From: Planctomycetes bacterium syqfu
GTDB taxonomy: Bacteria; Planctomycetota; Phycisphaerae; Phycisphaerales; Phycisphaeraceae
NCBI GenBank assembly: GCA_020974905.1
Contig: CP087563.1
Coordinates: 3,348,001 to 3,412,000 of the forward strand
Length of the DNA: 64,000 nt
Direction: 5' to 3'
Part shown: one piece after another, positions 46,377 to 57,597 of the stretch
Numbering within the stretch: position 1 is the first letter of the stretch
How the letters are laid out: each line of letters opens with the position of its first letter
Translations under genes and position numbers: made by a program
Notes under the pieces: generated by a model
Told to the model about the DNA's origin: nothing
Databases searched by the model: none
What the model saw: only the letters and a program-made list of their open reading frames with translations

Positions 46377-47408
46377 TCATCGCCATATAAATTCGGGATA
46401 AAGGTCGTGATCGCCGCGTAACGTTCTGGCCAGTAAACGTGCTTGAATGTGGGGTACGAGTCCCAATGTCATCATCTCATCGACAAAGGGATGTTTGAGT
46501 TGATCGAGTTTACGCTGTTGATAGGCCACAAGAACAGCTTTGCGTGTTTCGTCGGACATGAGGACAGCGCCACTTTCCTGGATGTTGAAACCAGTAGGTT
46601 TGACCTGCTGCCGATTGATCAGTGACAGGACCAGGCGATCTGCAAGGACAGGTCGAAAGGCTTCCATGAGGTCCAAGGCAAGCGATGGCCTGCCGGGGCG
46701 ATCACAATGCAGAAAACCACACTGGCTATCGAGCCCCACCGATTCACAGGCGGAGCGATAGTCATGCGCGAGCAACGTGTATACGAAAGAAAGCAGTGCA
46801 TTGACTGCATCCAACGGCGGGCGACGACTTCGTCTGGCGAATGCAAAACTTGGATGATGATGAGTGATCAGGGCATTGAATGCGCCAAAGTAGATTGCTG
46901 CCGCTTCACCTTCCAGGCCTCGGATGGTATCAATATCATTGCAGTTCATCACAATTTGTGCCTGGTCCGTGAGACGTTGCGCAGCCTGTTTAATCTCGGA
47001 CACATCAGCATGATTGGGACGATCACGCAAAGCACGCATGAGGACCGTGCGGCAGTTGGCCACCTTGGCTGCCACAATGGGACGCACGATGGGCAGGCTA
47101 GCTTGCTCATCATCAGCTACGCGATATTGCTGACGGCGAAGCAGCACATTGCCGGAGGTGAAGCCCACCACCGCCGCAAGCAAACGACCATACTCAGAAA
47201 GCAACGACACACTCACGCCCGATGATGCACAAGCTGCCAATAGCTGCGGGCTGGCCCAGACGCGGCCAAAGCAGGCGATGGAATCCAATTGATGCAGCGG
47301 CACGCGCAGCTTCGTCTGCTTTTCGACACGCACCACGACGGCCTGACCTTCCTTGCGAAGTGATGCGCCCTGCGTGGTGATAAACAAACTGTTGAGATGT
47401 TGTTTCAT
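46377..47408 (-). CDS. cas1: CRISPR integrase Cas1 (type I-C)
   Basis: 343 residues. The catalytic metal-binding pattern is intact: Glu in IRGLEGEAAAIYF, His in CGFLHCDRPGRPSLALDLME, and a following Asp in EAFRPVLADRLV. The N-terminal domain is beta-rich (LNSLFITTQGASLRKEG). Works with Cas2 and Cas4 to acquire spacers. Its ATG overlaps the cas4 stop (ATGA), so the two are translationally coupled. Confidence 0.96.
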   Translation of the reverse strand: MKQHLNSLFITTQGASLRKEGQAVVVRVEKQTKLRVPLHQLDSIACFGRVWASPQLLAACASSGVSVSLLSEYGRLLAAVVGFTSGNVLLRRQQYRVADDEQASLPIVRPIVAAKVANCRTVLMRALRDRPNHADVSEIKQAAQRLTDQAQIVMNCNDIDTIRGLEGEAAAIYFGAFNALITHHHPSFAFARRSRRPPLDAVNALLSFVYTLLAHDYRSACESVGLDSQCGFLHCDRPGRPSLALDLMEAFRPVLADRLVLSLINRQQVKPTGFNIQESGAVLMSDETRKAVLVAYQQRKLDQLKHPFVDEMMTLGLVPHIQARLLARTLRGDHDLYPEFIWR

Positions 47409-48085
47409 ATGGCCTCTTCCCCTGTCAATTGCTCATCCGTTACGCTGGCCTGCAGGATGGTGGCAAAACGTGCTGAAGTCTGACGACGTGGCTTGAGCAA
47501 TTCGGGCTGACAGAGATTCAGCAGGGAGCAACGCTCGCAACGTGCCTTGTCGTAAGTCATCTTCGGCGTCACGCGACTATCGAACATCTCGTGCAACTCA
47601 GCAGCAACCTGCTGGACGCGCTGTCGCACGGCATGGTCCAGCGTTACTTCGAGTCTTCGTCGTGTTTTGCCGTAAAACAAGCGTATTTCTGCAACCTGTC
47701 CCTTGGTGACATCCAGCTTGAGCATTTCTTCAAGACACATTGCCTGCGCCGCCACCTGCACAATATCCGAATCATTGCTTTTGGGTTTACCACGCTTGTA
47801 CTCGATGACGATGGGCAGACCCGTTTGCTCGGGGAACTCCACCACATCGCAGACGCCCGATATGCCAAGCCGTAACGAACACACGGCCAGGCTTCGAACG
47901 ATGCGAATACCTGACCGTGTTTCAGTTCGTTTGGAATCATGGGCACGTTGATGTAGCTGCTGGCCCTGTACCGTCAGTTTGTTTTCCGACCACTGACGTT
48001 CAAGGTGAATCAGCGCGCACTGCCGCGGGCAGAACACCATGTGCTGCAAAGCGCTGATTGGCAAACACTGCGCTTCGGTAAACAT
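47405..48085 (-). CDS. cas4: CRISPR-associated nuclease Cas4
   Basis: 226 residues from ATG 48085. This start was preferred over an upstream frame that overlaps cas7. First cysteine in HMVFCPRQCALIHLERQW; RecB-like nuclease motifs in VCDVVEF and IVIEYKRGKPK; C-terminal iron-sulfur cysteines in CERCSLLNLC. Cas4 trims prespacers and enforces PAM choice and orientation in type I-C. Confidence 0.93.
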   Translation of the reverse strand: MFTEAQCLPISALQHMVFCPRQCALIHLERQWSENKLTVQGQQLHQRAHDSKRTETRSGIRIVRSLAVCSLRLGISGVCDVVEFPEQTGLPIVIEYKRGKPKSNDSDIVQVAAQAMCLEEMLKLDVTKGQVAEIRLFYGKTRRRLEVTLDHAVRQRVQQVAAELHEMFDSRVTPKMTYDKARCERCSLLNLCQPELLKPRRQTSARFATILQASVTDEQLTGEEAI

Positions 48086-48104
48086 CAAGCCCCCTATCCA
48101 GTTT

Positions 48105-48992
48105 TCAGACAACCCAATCTTCCACGGTGATGCCATCGGGCAGTTGGTCCTCATCGACCGTCACGGTGTAATCGGTGAACTGGCGCGGGGGCTTACCCTG
48201 CTCGTTAAGTTGCACGGTGACACGATCAAACAGTTGATCCGCCCGGGCATTACCGAGTTTGCTGTCATGCTTGAATGCGATGCATTTGCGGGGCACCATC
48301 TGGCCACGAGCTGCGGAACGATCAAACTCAAACATCTGATTGAGTGCCTGCTTGAAAAGTTCCAGATCACTCTGCGAAAAACCGGTTTGCCCTGCAAGGA
48401 ATGGATTGATGAACCCATGCACACGATACAGGCCATAAGGCACGGTAAACTTGCGGCCCATTGTGCGGTTATCCCCCTGCTGAGCTTCGGCTTCACGCTC
48501 CGTCGTCACGGCACAACGCGTCACCGCATGTTCCTGTGAGAAGATCGGATCAAGACTGCGGCCAAAGGCAAACTGGATCGGCCCGCGAACCTGACCACAA
48601 TTCACTTCCGTCGTCATCACCGCACCAAACGCGCGAATGTCAAAAAAGTTCTGACACATCCAGCCGGTGATTTCACGCGCCTTGGCGACATCCTTGGGCA
48701 TCTTCTTGTCCGGCTTGAGTTCCAGGGCAGTGTAGGCCCGTTCATTCTGTTTATTGAGCACGGCTTTTTCTTTGACATAGATATCAAAACCAGGCTTGTC
48801 TTCATGTGTGAGGCTCACGAAATTGCGCACCTTGCGTTTGATGCATACATCAGTGACAAGCCCCTGCCCGGTTTCAGGATCGACACGCGGCAGATTGCCC
48901 GCATCAGGATCGCCATTGGGATTGCCGTCGGTCACATCAAAGAGGTAGACGAAGTCATAGCGGTGTTCAAGACTGTTGTTGGTTTCGGACAT
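48105..48992 (-). CDS. cas7: Cascade backbone protein Cas7 (Csd2, type I-C)
   Basis: 295 residues, typical for Csd2. N-terminal signature [20 protein letters not shown], then [20 protein letters not shown] and later [20 protein letters not shown]. Several copies coat the crRNA spacer in the interference complex. GGAG precedes the ATG. Only 46 bases separate it from cas8c, same transcript. Confidence 0.95.
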   Translation of the reverse strand: MSETNNSLEHRYDFVYLFDVTDGNPNGDPDAGNLPRVDPETGQGLVTDVCIKRKVRNFVSLTHEDKPGFDIYVKEKAVLNKQNERAYTALELKPDKKMPKDVAKAREITGWMCQNFFDIRAFGAVMTTEVNCGQVRGPIQFAFGRSLDPIFSQEHAVTRCAVTTEREAEAQQGDNRTMGRKFTVPYGLYRVHGFINPFLAGQTGFSQSDLELFKQALNQMFEFDRSAARGQMVPRKCIAFKHDSKLGNARADQLFDRVTVQLNEQGKPPRQFTDYTVTVDEDQLPDGITVEDWVV

Positions 48993-49038
48993 GTTTTATC
49001 TCCGGAAGTGTGATTGTTAAATGGATTAAATCGAAACG

Positions 49039-50844
49039 TTAAACGGCAGCAGCTTCGGCCGCTTCACGATCAGCCTTGCTGGTGTAAAAGTCCTGCAACT
49101 GGTGGTAGTAGCCAATGGCAAAGACACCTTGTTCGTGATGCGAAAGGTGATTGGGGAATTCCTCGAATCGGCCATACAGATCGGCAAGCAGTTTTTCCCG
49201 ATTGATACGCAGACCGGGGAATTCAATCTTGGCCAGATGATGCTGGCTGAGTTTGAATAGTCGTGGGAATACCGCAGAGGGTGTCGATGAAGCACTGCTT
49301 AAAAAACTATCCTTGATGGTGCGGTTGAGTTTTTCACCCAGGCCGTCCTTCTGGATTTTTTCATAACAGGCAAACAGGCGACCGAGCACATAAGGCACGT
49401 CGGAGCGTTGCGTATCTAGAGCCACAGGGAGTTCCTCCATTGTTGTGTGGGAGATGCGATGATGACGATTGATGCAGGCTTTGAGTATGGCCATGCGACG
49501 GGCTGAGATGCGACCATCGGTCATGATGCGTCGCAGGACAGCCAGGTAAAAGGATTCGGGATAACGATTGCCGGTGAGGATGGCGGACATGAGACTGCCG
49601 GCCAGCAGCGGTGGGATGTCCTTGGGATCACGGGCAGTTTCGAGCAGCAATTCACGCACCATCGGTGGTGGCGCTGCATCGTTGTTGTAGGTGTGATCCA
49701 GCCCGATGATATTCAGGTCCTGCAAATGCTGTTGCACACGCTGGAGCAGTTGTCCCAGATGGCCGGTGAACCAGTAACGCACACTGATGCGGGCGGCATT
49801 GGGAGACAAGCCAAGCACGTAAAACCGTGTGTCCGGTTCGCCCAATGCGTTGCGTGGCGCTTTGCCGTTTGCAATGAGTCGCAGCAGGTCTTGAGCTTCC
49901 TGCAAGGTCTTTTCATCCTCAGCACGAGAATCATGCATCGGCCCCCAGTAGCTTTCAATCGGTGTCGGCTTGTCGGTCCAGAAGACCGTGGTGGCATCAC
50001 CGATGATGACGCGTCGACTGCGTTGAGCCAACAGACTGTTCAAGGCAGTGCAGTAGCGGAATGCAGCTTCTTCGGAAACAGGCGCGTTATTGGATTGAAT
50101 GTATCCAAAGGATTCGTAGGCTTTGTCGTTGAAGGACACCAACGAGCCGCCAACACTCTGGCCACCGACAATACCTTTGATTTTGGGCTCGTGCAATCGG
50201 GCGATGGGAACTTGTTCTTTGCCGGTGACAAGGCATTGCCCGATCATCGGCGCGTCTTTGGCATCTTCTGCGGGTGTATCCAGTGTGGTGCGCCAGTAGT
50301 CCAACACCTTTGGGCGGTCCTGCACATAGCCGGCCTGCCCGCGAATCTGGAAGATGCCGTTGTGATTGGGAGCATCAAGCAGATCATCACGACCTGCCGC
50401 CTGGCTTGCATCCCATTTTTCAAGGAAACGACAGACTGAAGAGTATGCTGGATCATCAATCTGCTTTTCTTTTGCCAAATGTTCATCACGCAGTTTTTCA
50501 AAGGCTGCCTTGGCGCGATCCTGTTCTTTAGCCAGCGCCTTACCCGTCTTACCCTTGGCTTTCTGCACCGGCACCATGCCCAACAGGTAAGCCGCATTGT
50601 CCCACAAAAAACAGGGATTCAAGCCTGCCCCGGAAGGTTTGGTCTGCCCCGGCACCGTTATTGGCACGGGTTTGGGTTTGCCCTTGTCGTCATAGCCCAT
50701 GATTTCCACAGCATGCAGTTTGCCATCGGGTTCGATCACCACGCGAAAGCCGATCTGTTGCACACTGAACCCAAAGGGCGCGATCTCGGCGAATGGGTCA
50801 TCGACGAGCCGTTGATAGTAGTCATACAGTGCGTTGAGAATCAT
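49039..50844 (-). CDS. cas8c: Cascade large subunit Cas8c (Csd1)
   Basis: 601 residues, in the usual Csd1 size range. Starts [17 protein letters not shown]; contains [20 protein letters not shown] and [20 protein letters not shown], characteristic of Csd1, and a C-terminal helical region (the small-subunit part, expressed internally in some I-C systems). Recognises the PAM and starts DNA unwinding. Its ATG overlaps the cas5 stop (ATGA). Confidence 0.95.
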   Translation of the reverse strand: MILNALYDYYQRLVDDPFAEIAPFGFSVQQIGFRVVIEPDGKLHAVEIMGYDDKGKPKPVPITVPGQTKPSGAGLNPCFLWDNAAYLLGMVPVQKAKGKTGKALAKEQDRAKAAFEKLRDEHLAKEKQIDDPAYSSVCRFLEKWDASQAAGRDDLLDAPNHNGIFQIRGQAGYVQDRPKVLDYWRTTLDTPAEDAKDAPMIGQCLVTGKEQVPIARLHEPKIKGIVGGQSVGGSLVSFNDKAYESFGYIQSNNAPVSEEAAFRYCTALNSLLAQRSRRVIIGDATTVFWTDKPTPIESYWGPMHDSRAEDEKTLQEAQDLLRLIANGKAPRNALGEPDTRFYVLGLSPNAARISVRYWFTGHLGQLLQRVQQHLQDLNIIGLDHTYNNDAAPPPMVRELLLETARDPKDIPPLLAGSLMSAILTGNRYPESFYLAVLRRIMTDGRISARRMAILKACINRHHRISHTTMEELPVALDTQRSDVPYVLGRLFACYEKIQKDGLGEKLNRTIKDSFLSSASSTPSAVFPRLFKLSQHHLAKIEFPGLRINREKLLADLYGRFEEFPNHLSHHEQGVFAIGYYHQLQDFYTSKADREAAEAAAV

Positions 50845-51548
50845 GCGTGCACCTGCTTTCGGGCATCACGCAGATCGATCACGCCGCCGCGCATCACGGC
50901 ACGGAAAAAGGTGGGTTGCGGGTTGATGCGTTTACCCGTATGCCCATCGATAACCGCCCCCTTCTTGTCCGGCGTGTAGTCCAGATCGTAAAGCATGAAT
51001 CCCAGATCGCGGTCCTGTTCTTCGACAGGCAATTCACTGGCTGGTAAAGGTTCGTCGGATTCAATCAAACGGAAATCGACCGGGCATTCGCGCGTGCCAA
51101 AATACGGATGGTGGAAGTATTGCCCCTGCCTTGCCCGGCGTGAGAACATCGCAAAATGTTTTTCGTCACCCTCACTGGGATCAAGCACCTCAAAGTGCGC
51201 TTCGATGACATAGGCCACATCTCGCAAGAGCAAAGACGCGCGTTGCTGGCGGTCCTCTTCGACGAGTAAGCCCAGATTGCCGCGCCCATTTTTCATGGCC
51301 GTCTTGGCTTTGCTGGCCGAAGCTTTGTTGGCCACCTCATTGCGTCGGATGTTGATCCACTGGATCGGCTTGAGTACATGAATCGCATCAATCACCCAGC
51401 GAATCTGCGGCTTCCAGTAAATTGCCTCCAACACCCCCCGTGCAGCAGACGGCGTGATCACATCGTAGCTGACACGTTCTGCCTTCATTTCTGGCCTGGT
51501 GAACAATGCTTGCTCACCCCAGACGTGTAAACGGATACCAAAACTCAT
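50841..51548 (-). CDS. cas5: crRNA-processing endonuclease Cas5c (Cas5d)
   Basis: 235 residues from ATG 51548, which has a strong GGAGGTG six bases upstream; an in-frame start further up would overlap cas3 and is not used. RAMP fold start [20 protein letters not shown], then [20 protein letters not shown] and [20 protein letters not shown]. In type I-C it replaces Cas6, cuts the repeat hairpin and caps the crRNA 5' handle. Confidence 0.95.
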   Translation of the reverse strand: MSFGIRLHVWGEQALFTRPEMKAERVSYDVITPSAARGVLEAIYWKPQIRWVIDAIHVLKPIQWINIRRNEVANKASASKAKTAMKNGRGNLGLLVEEDRQQRASLLLRDVAYVIEAHFEVLDPSEGDEKHFAMFSRRARQGQYFHHPYFGTRECPVDFRLIESDEPLPASELPVEEQDRDLGFMLYDLDYTPDKKGAVIDGHTGKRINPQPTFFRAVMRGGVIDLRDARKQVHA

Positions 51549-51571
51549 AGGCCACCTCCTTCGAAAAGTTA

Positions 51572-53869
51572 TTAAATCACAGACGATTCGCCCATCACTG
51601 TCACATCCCCCAGACACAGTCCTAACTCCGCGTCATAACGCGCACTGTTGCTCAACACGGCCAACTGATCGTTAACCAATTCAATCTCACCAGCCTGCAG
51701 CAACGCTTCCCAATGCCAGCATGGAATCTGCACCGTGTATCGTTGGGCAAAGCGGTAGAGATCGCGGTTGGGTTTTTCACGATGCAATTGTGAGATCAAT
51801 TCGTGCCCCACCTTCCCGTACGACACCACGACAGGCTTTTGCGTTTGTTGAATAAACTCAAATCGCCTGGCAGCATCGGCATAATCGAACAGCACATTGT
51901 CCATATCTTTAAAGCAGCACATAACAGCATGCTCATCCCATTTATTCTTTTGCTTCCAATAGTGCATCTCGAAATACCGCTGCACGGCGGCCAGGCTCAG
52001 TAAATCCTCCGCATGGAAGGGCATGATCTCCCGTGTCATCTGAGCAGCATGTTGCATCGAGCCTTTGGGAATTCCAGTAATGCCATTCTCCGGCTCGAAC
52101 ACGTACACCTCCCCTTGCGATCGCTTGCCTTCGCGGTTGCATCGGCCGGCGGCCTGGGCGATGGAATCCAAACCTGCCAGACTGCGATACACCACAGGAA
52201 AATCCACATCCACGCCAGCTTCAATTAATTGTGTGCTGACCACATGACAGGGCGTGTCGTCTACGTGAGACTGCTGCAAACATTCCTTGATTTTGTCCAG
52301 ACAGACACTGCGATGAGTTGGGCACATGGCGGCACTGAGATGGTAAACGCCCTCAAGATGTCGGATCGCCCGGTACAGATCGACAGCACGCTGACGGGTA
52401 TCCACGATGGTCAATACCTGCTTATGTTGAGCGATGCGTTGGGCAAGTTGATCCTGTGTCTGCCTGTCGATGAATTGAACACGCACCCGCTTCATCTGCT
52501 CAAATAACTGCTGGGGCTCTTGGATGATTTCGTGAACATTTTCAAGACCGATGGCAAAGTCCGCACGTTGGTGTACAGCCGGTTGCGTAGCGGTGCAGAG
52601 AACAATTGTGCAGCCGTAGTTTTGCACCAGTTCATTCAGTGCTGCTAAACAGGGCTTGAGCAAATCCACCGGGATCGCCTGTGCTTCGTCCAACACGATC
52701 ACGCTCTGGGCGATGCGATGGAGCTTGCGACACCGTGAAGTTTTGTTGGCAAACAGGGACTCAAAGAATTGTACATTGGTCGTCACCACCACCGGTGCAT
52801 CCCAGTTCTCCGCAGCAAGCCTCGACCACGTCGTCTGATTCTCCGGCTTGTTTGGATCAAGGTTGCTGTGATGTTCCAGGACATCGGCATCCTGTAAGAC
52901 ATCGCGAATCACCTGGACATTCTGCTCGATGATGCTGGTAAACGGCAAGGCATAAATCACGCGGCGGAGATGCTGTTGATGAGCATGGCTGGTGGCAAAC
53001 GCCAGACTCGCCAGTGTCTTGCCGCCACCGGTGGGGACGGTGAGACTGAAAAAGCCGGGCTTGAGCTTGGCTGCCCGAAGGCACTGCTGATACACCGCAT
53101 CACGACAACGCCCGACGGTGGTGGTCAGGTTACGTTTGCCTGCCACGCAATCATCAACCCGCTTGGCCCAACAGTCCCACGTGGGTTTAATTGTGCTGCG
53201 TTGTTCGTGTTGATCGGTGTTGTAATGCAGTTCCGTGGCCAGAAAGTCCGCATCCACCAGGCAGGAAAACATCATCCGTCCCCAGAATGCCACCGCAAAG
53301 GCAGTATCCTCCGGCGTCTGTTTAAACGTCAATGCCGGCCTGGGGATCGTCGGCCGCACCTGTAATTCAGGTAATGTGATTGCAACCGGGTGTACCTTCT
53401 TGGCCAATCGATGTGCCAACGTGCCTGGTTGATCCTCAATGGCAATTGAACCGCTATTGAGCAGGCCACCGTGATGACCGGCAATGCAATATGCAGCAAT
53501 GCGACCCAATGGAGCATCCGGCCCATCGAGCATATTCATTGCATATTGTGCACCAAACGAGCTGTGGTCCACTTTACCAATCGCATCAGCATCCGAATCA
53601 TCGCGTGTCTCAACGGATCGGTGCAGATACTGCTGCCAGGCATCGGAAAGTTTGCCCAGGTCATGCCACAAAGCAAGAGATTGTAAGAATGTTTCAGCTT
53701 GAAATGGCTGAGCAAATGCAGTGGCCAAAGCAGCCACACGATTGATGTGTAATGTCCAAAGCTCCCAATTCTTATATAGCTCATCAGGCCCATGAGCCCA
53801 AACACCCGGCAATTCTGACAAAACCGATGATGTGTATTTATCGGATATTTTTGAATCTGGTTGAGACAT
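51572..53869 (-). CDS. cas3: CRISPR helicase-nuclease Cas3
   Basis: 765 residues with fused HD nuclease and SF2 helicase. HD motif [11 protein letters not shown] (residues 68-78), later [12 protein letters not shown] and AGHHGG. Walker [16 protein letters not shown] near residue 280, DEAQ box [11 protein letters not shown] near 393, motif [12 protein letters not shown]. All key residues are present, so target degradation should be functional. It is the first gene of the cas operon. The 580 bp upstream hold only a recombinase scrap and the edge of an IS982 element, so its promoter must lie there. Confidence 0.96.
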   Translation of the reverse strand: MSQPDSKISDKYTSSVLSELPGVWAHGPDELYKNWELWTLHINRVAALATAFAQPFQAETFLQSLALWHDLGKLSDAWQQYLHRSVETRDDSDADAIGKVDHSSFGAQYAMNMLDGPDAPLGRIAAYCIAGHHGGLLNSGSIAIEDQPGTLAHRLAKKVHPVAITLPELQVRPTIPRPALTFKQTPEDTAFAVAFWGRMMFSCLVDADFLATELHYNTDQHEQRSTIKPTWDCWAKRVDDCVAGKRNLTTTVGRCRDAVYQQCLRAAKLKPGFFSLTVPTGGGKTLASLAFATSHAHQQHLRRVIYALPFTSIIEQNVQVIRDVLQDADVLEHHSNLDPNKPENQTTWSRLAAENWDAPVVVTTNVQFFESLFANKTSRCRKLHRIAQSVIVLDEAQAIPVDLLKPCLAALNELVQNYGCTIVLCTATQPAVHQRADFAIGLENVHEIIQEPQQLFEQMKRVRVQFIDRQTQDQLAQRIAQHKQVLTIVDTRQRAVDLYRAIRHLEGVYHLSAAMCPTHRSVCLDKIKECLQQSHVDDTPCHVVSTQLIEAGVDVDFPVVYRSLAGLDSIAQAAGRCNREGKRSQGEVYVFEPENGITGIPKGSMQHAAQMTREIMPFHAEDLLSLAAVQRYFEMHYWKQKNKWDEHAVMCCFKDMDNVLFDYADAARRFEFIQQTQKPVVVSYGKVGHELISQLHREKPNRDLYRFAQRYTVQIPCWHWEALLQAGEIELVNDQLAVLSNSARYDAELGLCLGDVTVMGESSVI

Positions 53870-53990
53870 TGTGCCCCCAAAATGTTACCCATAAAACCTT
53901 ATCAACCGATACGTTGTTCTACAAGTGATGTATCCATTGAATACAATGATTCTTTCACAACAATGCCTGTTGTGAGCCAATCTTTCAACG

Positions 53991-54184
53991 TTAAGCGATC
54001 TTTATCACAGTCGCTGACCTTGGTACGGTCCAGATCGTCGATGCTGGTGTATTGACTTGGCGAATGTGGTTATAGGTTCGAGCGATCACGTCGGGGTGGC
54101 GTAACGGGACCCGCAGTTGGTCGACGACCGTGGCTTCGATCTGGCCAACAGGTAGTGATGGCCTCCAACGATTGGCACTGAACG
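53991..54184 (-). pseudogene. Possible serine recombinase C-terminal fragment
   Basis: In one minus-strand frame the stretch reads QIEATVVDQLRVPLRHPDVI then ARTYNHIRQ, which resembles the segment after the zinc ribbon of large serine recombinases (IExxVVxQL, then DPxLIAxT). It stops at 53993-53991 and has no start. No other gene is visible in 53870-54452. The identification rests on a short similarity. Confidence 0.35.
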
Positions 54185-54453
54185 GAACAGCTATTTCATT
54201 AACAGTCTTCGTAATAATCGTTCAACAATGCGAGTTAATTTACAGGGACAATGCGGGGACATCGCGCGGGGACTTTACAGGGGCTTATCAACAATTGCTC
54301 CTGCATGAAATAGTCTTGTCCCTGCCAAGTCCATCCCCTGCGGTCGCCCGCTTTACGGTGCTCCTGCTTAAAACAAAATTCCAATCCCAGAATAACTGTA
54401 TGTCAAAACATTTCTCTATTGCAGGGCAACTTATCACTTGCATGTACGTCTAA

Positions 54454-55438
54454 ACCTGAGTTTTGCTTAAGCGATGCTCAATTGGCTTGAACCCGTTGCC
54501 TCGTCAAATCTGAGCGATGGCTTCTTGGGTTGCTTTGCATAGGCTGCTAACCCTGCCATCAAGTGCACCAGGAAGTTGGCGGGACTGCGGTGTTGGGTGT
54601 GCTCAATCTGGCACACATTCTTGAGTTGGTCGTTGATCGTTTCAATCAGTGATCGCTTGCGCAGCAGAATCTTCTCCTGCAAGTCCATGAGCTTATTTGC
54701 CATGTTTTTCCGTACATTGGTGACCAATTTCAAGCCATGAGCATAAAGTTTGTCGAAGAGATTCTGGCTGATGTAGCCTTTGTCGCCAAAGAGTTTGCCC
54801 CATAGACCCGTCGTCATTGCATCAACGGGCTTGCGGTCGTCGACATTGCCGGGCGTGAGTGTGAAGGCTAACAGTTCGCCGCATTCGTTGATGACCAAGT
54901 GGAGTTTGAAGCCGAAGAACCAGCCCATGGTGGACTTGCCCATCGTGGCGAGGCCGTCGAAGACGCGATGGCGGCCAGTGCGTTTGTTGGAGCATACTTT
55001 CAGCGGCGTCGAGTCGATGAAACTGATGCCGGTGACGGTGCCGCGGCAGTGGGACAGGAGGTAGGCAAACAGCGGGATGGTGACGCAACCGATGCGTTGG
55101 ACGAAGCGGTTGTAGCTGGTGAGTTGGGGGAAATCGCCGCGGTGGTGCGTTAGCAGATGAAGGTAGAAGTGCTTGAATGTGCGGTAATTGCTGGTTTGGA
55201 AGGCAATGAGGATGGTGATCATTTCACTGACGGACAGTTGTGCGGCACGGTGGCGGTGGCGTTTACCATCGGTGAGCAGGTGTTGGTGATAAGTGTTTTG
55301 AAAGTTGAGCCAGAAGTCGTCGACGTCAACGAAAAGCGCGGTAAAATCCATTCGTGGCCTCCTTGCCAAAGTGGGTGTCGTGATAACTTCCACGTCGGCT
55401 GGAGGCCGCTTTTTTCTTCGCTTATCCAAAACTCAGGT
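54454..55438 (-). mobile_element. Intact IS982-family insertion sequence
   Basis: 985 bp bounded by perfect inverted ends ACCTGAGTTTTG (54454-54465) and CAAAACTCAGGT (55427-55438). These are flanked by a 5-bp direct repeat TCTAA at 54449-54453 and 55439-55443, read as the target duplication. It carries one full transposase gene. Perfect ends and duplication point to recent insertion. Confidence 0.88.
54467..55351 (-). CDS. IS982-family transposase
   Basis: 294 residues from ATG 55351, chosen because AAGGAGG lies upstream; a TTG at 55429 lies in the terminal repeat. DDE transposase core: GISFIDSTPLKVC (first Asp), GWFFGFKLHLVINECG, TPGNVDDRK, GDKGYIS (second Asp), then an SLIETINDQLKNVCQIEHT helix with the Glu. 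Length is normal for IS982. The only intact transposase in the window. Confidence 0.9.
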   Translation of the reverse strand: MDFTALFVDVDDFWLNFQNTYHQHLLTDGKRHRHRAAQLSVSEMITILIAFQTSNYRTFKHFYLHLLTHHRGDFPQLTSYNRFVQRIGCVTIPLFAYLLSHCRGTVTGISFIDSTPLKVCSNKRTGRHRVFDGLATMGKSTMGWFFGFKLHLVINECGELLAFTLTPGNVDDRKPVDAMTTGLWGKLFGDKGYISQNLFDKLYAHGLKLVTNVRKNMANKLMDLQEKILLRKRSLIETINDQLKNVCQIEHTQHRSPANFLVHLMAGLAAYAKQPKKPSLRFDEATGSSQLSIA

Positions 55439-55479
55439 TCTAAGCCTTTACACACGACACATCCTGCCGGGAGGTTCTC

Positions 55480-56556
55480 ATGAACATGTGGGTGACAATC
55501 GCGTTGGCAATTCTGCTGGTGATACTGACCGTACCTGTTGGTGCTCAGACAAATACGTTATCTGATGCGGACATTCTGGATCGTCGGTTGCCCAACCTGC
55601 TTGAGCATGGATCGGGGCTGACGCTGAGTATCACCTACTTGCCATCTGAAAATGAAAGTAACCCACGACTGCCTTCGCTTATTGTCGACGGCAATAAATT
55701 CATCCCTGTCAAAGATCCTGATTCGCATCGTCTTGAAACGGGACATGCGCAGATGAAACAGATTGCTCAAGGTCTGAATAAGCATGGTTGGTTAAAGCAA
55801 GCGATTTGCACGCGTTTTCCCCTGGGGCATCTTCCGATGGACATGGATGCACAACGCCCTGCCTATGTGATCAGTTTGCGCAATGCCGGTTGGTGTTATC
55901 AGCAGACGCTTGCCTGCAATGCCCAGGTCTATCGGCAAATCCAATTGTTACAGAACATCTGCCCGCCAGCCGTTTCCCAAGCACTCGCCGGCCATTTGCT
56001 CATACCCCTGTCACAGCGATTTCCACAATGGGAAGTGGATGCCAATCGCGTTTGGCTGTCCACCATGCCCAATCCCAAACCGCGTGACCCCATTGAATAT
56101 CGCACCGACCATTGGAACCCCCAACGGTTCTGGCAAGCTTTGTACGGCTTGGATGGCAAGCTGGAAATCATCAAAGCCGACATCGTCAATCTCGGCGTAA
56201 TTGACGGTGATATCCAATACCAATTCACCACCAAACCCAAAGCTGATGGCTATTACACGTTTATCTTTGTTTTGATAAGCCAACCTGTAACACGACAGAT
56301 CCGATTTGTAACTATCCGGGCACATCAAAACAATAAGGTCACCACCAAAGCCGTCAGGATAACACCTCAAACGGCTAACTCACCGAATCCAGTTACCCTC
56401 GTCAAAACTGATTTTCCCTTTGACATCGGATGGCGTTTTTACCCCGGCGGAGAAGGTCGCGTTGGCGGTTGGCATCTGGCTGCGATTCATTACGCTGACA
56501 TGACCCCCCCCGACATGAAGACATGTCTTGAATTGCTGCTCCGGGATAATCAGTAA
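55480..56556 (+). CDS. Secreted protein, unknown
   Basis: 358 residues with a cleavable signal peptide (WVTIALAILLVILTVPVGAQ). The mature part has SLIVDGNKFIPVKDPDS, a region rich in aromatic residues and paired cysteines (GWCYQQTLACNAQ), and a C-terminal beta-rich portion (GDIQYQFTTKPKADGYYTF, then DIGWRFYPGG). GGGAGG seven bases before the ATG. Only 41 bp separate it from the IS982 end, so its native promoter was probably replaced or displaced. No family recognised. Confidence 0.65.
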   Translation: MNMWVTIALAILLVILTVPVGAQTNTLSDADILDRRLPNLLEHGSGLTLSITYLPSENESNPRLPSLIVDGNKFIPVKDPDSHRLETGHAQMKQIAQGLNKHGWLKQAICTRFPLGHLPMDMDAQRPAYVISLRNAGWCYQQTLACNAQVYRQIQLLQNICPPAVSQALAGHLLIPLSQRFPQWEVDANRVWLSTMPNPKPRDPIEYRTDHWNPQRFWQALYGLDGKLEIIKADIVNLGVIDGDIQYQFTTKPKADGYYTFIFVLISQPVTRQIRFVTIRAHQNNKVTTKAVRITPQTANSPNPVTLVKTDFPFDIGWRFYPGGEGRVGGWHLAAIHYADMTPPDMKTCLELLLRDNQ

Positions 56557-56607
56557 CATTGCCAACAGGCATCTTTCCTTGCTGATTGTCATGGATACGA
56601 CCGATCC

Positions 56608-57420
56608 ATGGGTGTTGTTTATACTGTTGAGATGTCAGACAAACGTATCAGTGTGCATGCTGACCCGGTGACGGATGAGCAGTTGGTTTGCAGAGCGAAA
56701 GCTTTGGCTCAACGGTTATCGCTTGGTTATGCCACGCCGAGCTTGATGATGTTGACATTGACGGCAGATCGACTGGAGATGCGACTGCGGGGTGACAAGG
56801 GTAAGCCGGTGAGTTGTGATCTGCTTAAGCTCGATACGCAGTCACCTGCAGGACGGTCTCTGAAACAGCCGTTGACCAAGGCGTTGGGGATCAAGAAACG
56901 CAGTGATTTGCCGTTGCGGGTTCTGGATGCGACTGCCGGCTGGGGCGAGGACACCTGGCTGATGCATGCCCAGGGGTGTTACGTCCATGCGCTGGAGCGT
57001 AATCCGGTGGTCGCTGCCTTGCTGGAGGATGCGTTGGGGCGGGCGATGGGGGATGCGACTTTGCCCACGGATGAATTGTGCGTCAAACAGGGTTGTGCAC
57101 TGGATTGGCTGAGTCATTGGCATGCGCGTTATCCAGCAGAGTCAGCGTGGTCCAAAATCGATGTGGTGTATCTGGACCCGATGTTCCCGCCCGGTCGCAA
57201 GACGGCGCAGCGTAAACCCATGCTGGTGCTTCATGACCTGGTGGGTGAGGATTTGGACGCAGCAGCATTGGTGCCTCTGGCATTGCAGGTGGCAACCAAG
57301 CGCGTCGTCGTCAAGCGTCCGCCCAAGAACCCCGCCCTGCTGCCGGATCCGGTGGTCAGTCACGGAGGCAAAGGCGTCCGCTACGATGTGTACATCCCCG
57401 GCATTTCAAAGTCCGAATAA
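56608..57420 (+). CDS. rsmJ: 16S rRNA (guanine-1516-N2)-methyltransferase RsmJ
   Basis: 270 residues. Class I methyltransferase: SAM motif VLDATAGWGEDTWLM, acidic HALERNPVVAALLEDAL and catalytic-type motif VVYLDPMFPPGRKTAQRKPM, then LVGEDLDAAALVPLALQVAT and KRVVVKRPP. This closely follows E. coli RsmJ, which methylates G1516 of 16S rRNA. An ATG eight codons downstream (56632) is an alternative start; neither has a strong ribosome site. Stand-alone housekeeping gene. Confidence 0.88.
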   Translation: MGVVYTVEMSDKRISVHADPVTDEQLVCRAKALAQRLSLGYATPSLMMLTLTADRLEMRLRGDKGKPVSCDLLKLDTQSPAGRSLKQPLTKALGIKKRSDLPLRVLDATAGWGEDTWLMHAQGCYVHALERNPVVAALLEDALGRAMGDATLPTDELCVKQGCALDWLSHWHARYPAESAWSKIDVVYLDPMFPPGRKTAQRKPMLVLHDLVGEDLDAAALVPLALQVATKRVVVKRPPKNPALLPDPVVSHGGKGVRYDVYIPGISKSE

Positions 57421-57597
57421 CCGGCCATTTCCCAATCACATCAAAACAACCTGCATGATCGTTTCAGACTTCTGTAACGCCTGTAGGAAATCGCATCACT
57501 GACATATCCATCTTTACAGCATTCTCATGTCATTATTTCCCAAATACAGTCGATATATTTTGTATTCAAAGTCGTTGACGATGACAGGCAAAGGCAT

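Noticed and set aside
54780-55483. Several + strand frames over the IS982 transposase
   Set aside because: They are antisense to a well-supported transposase gene and contain no domains.
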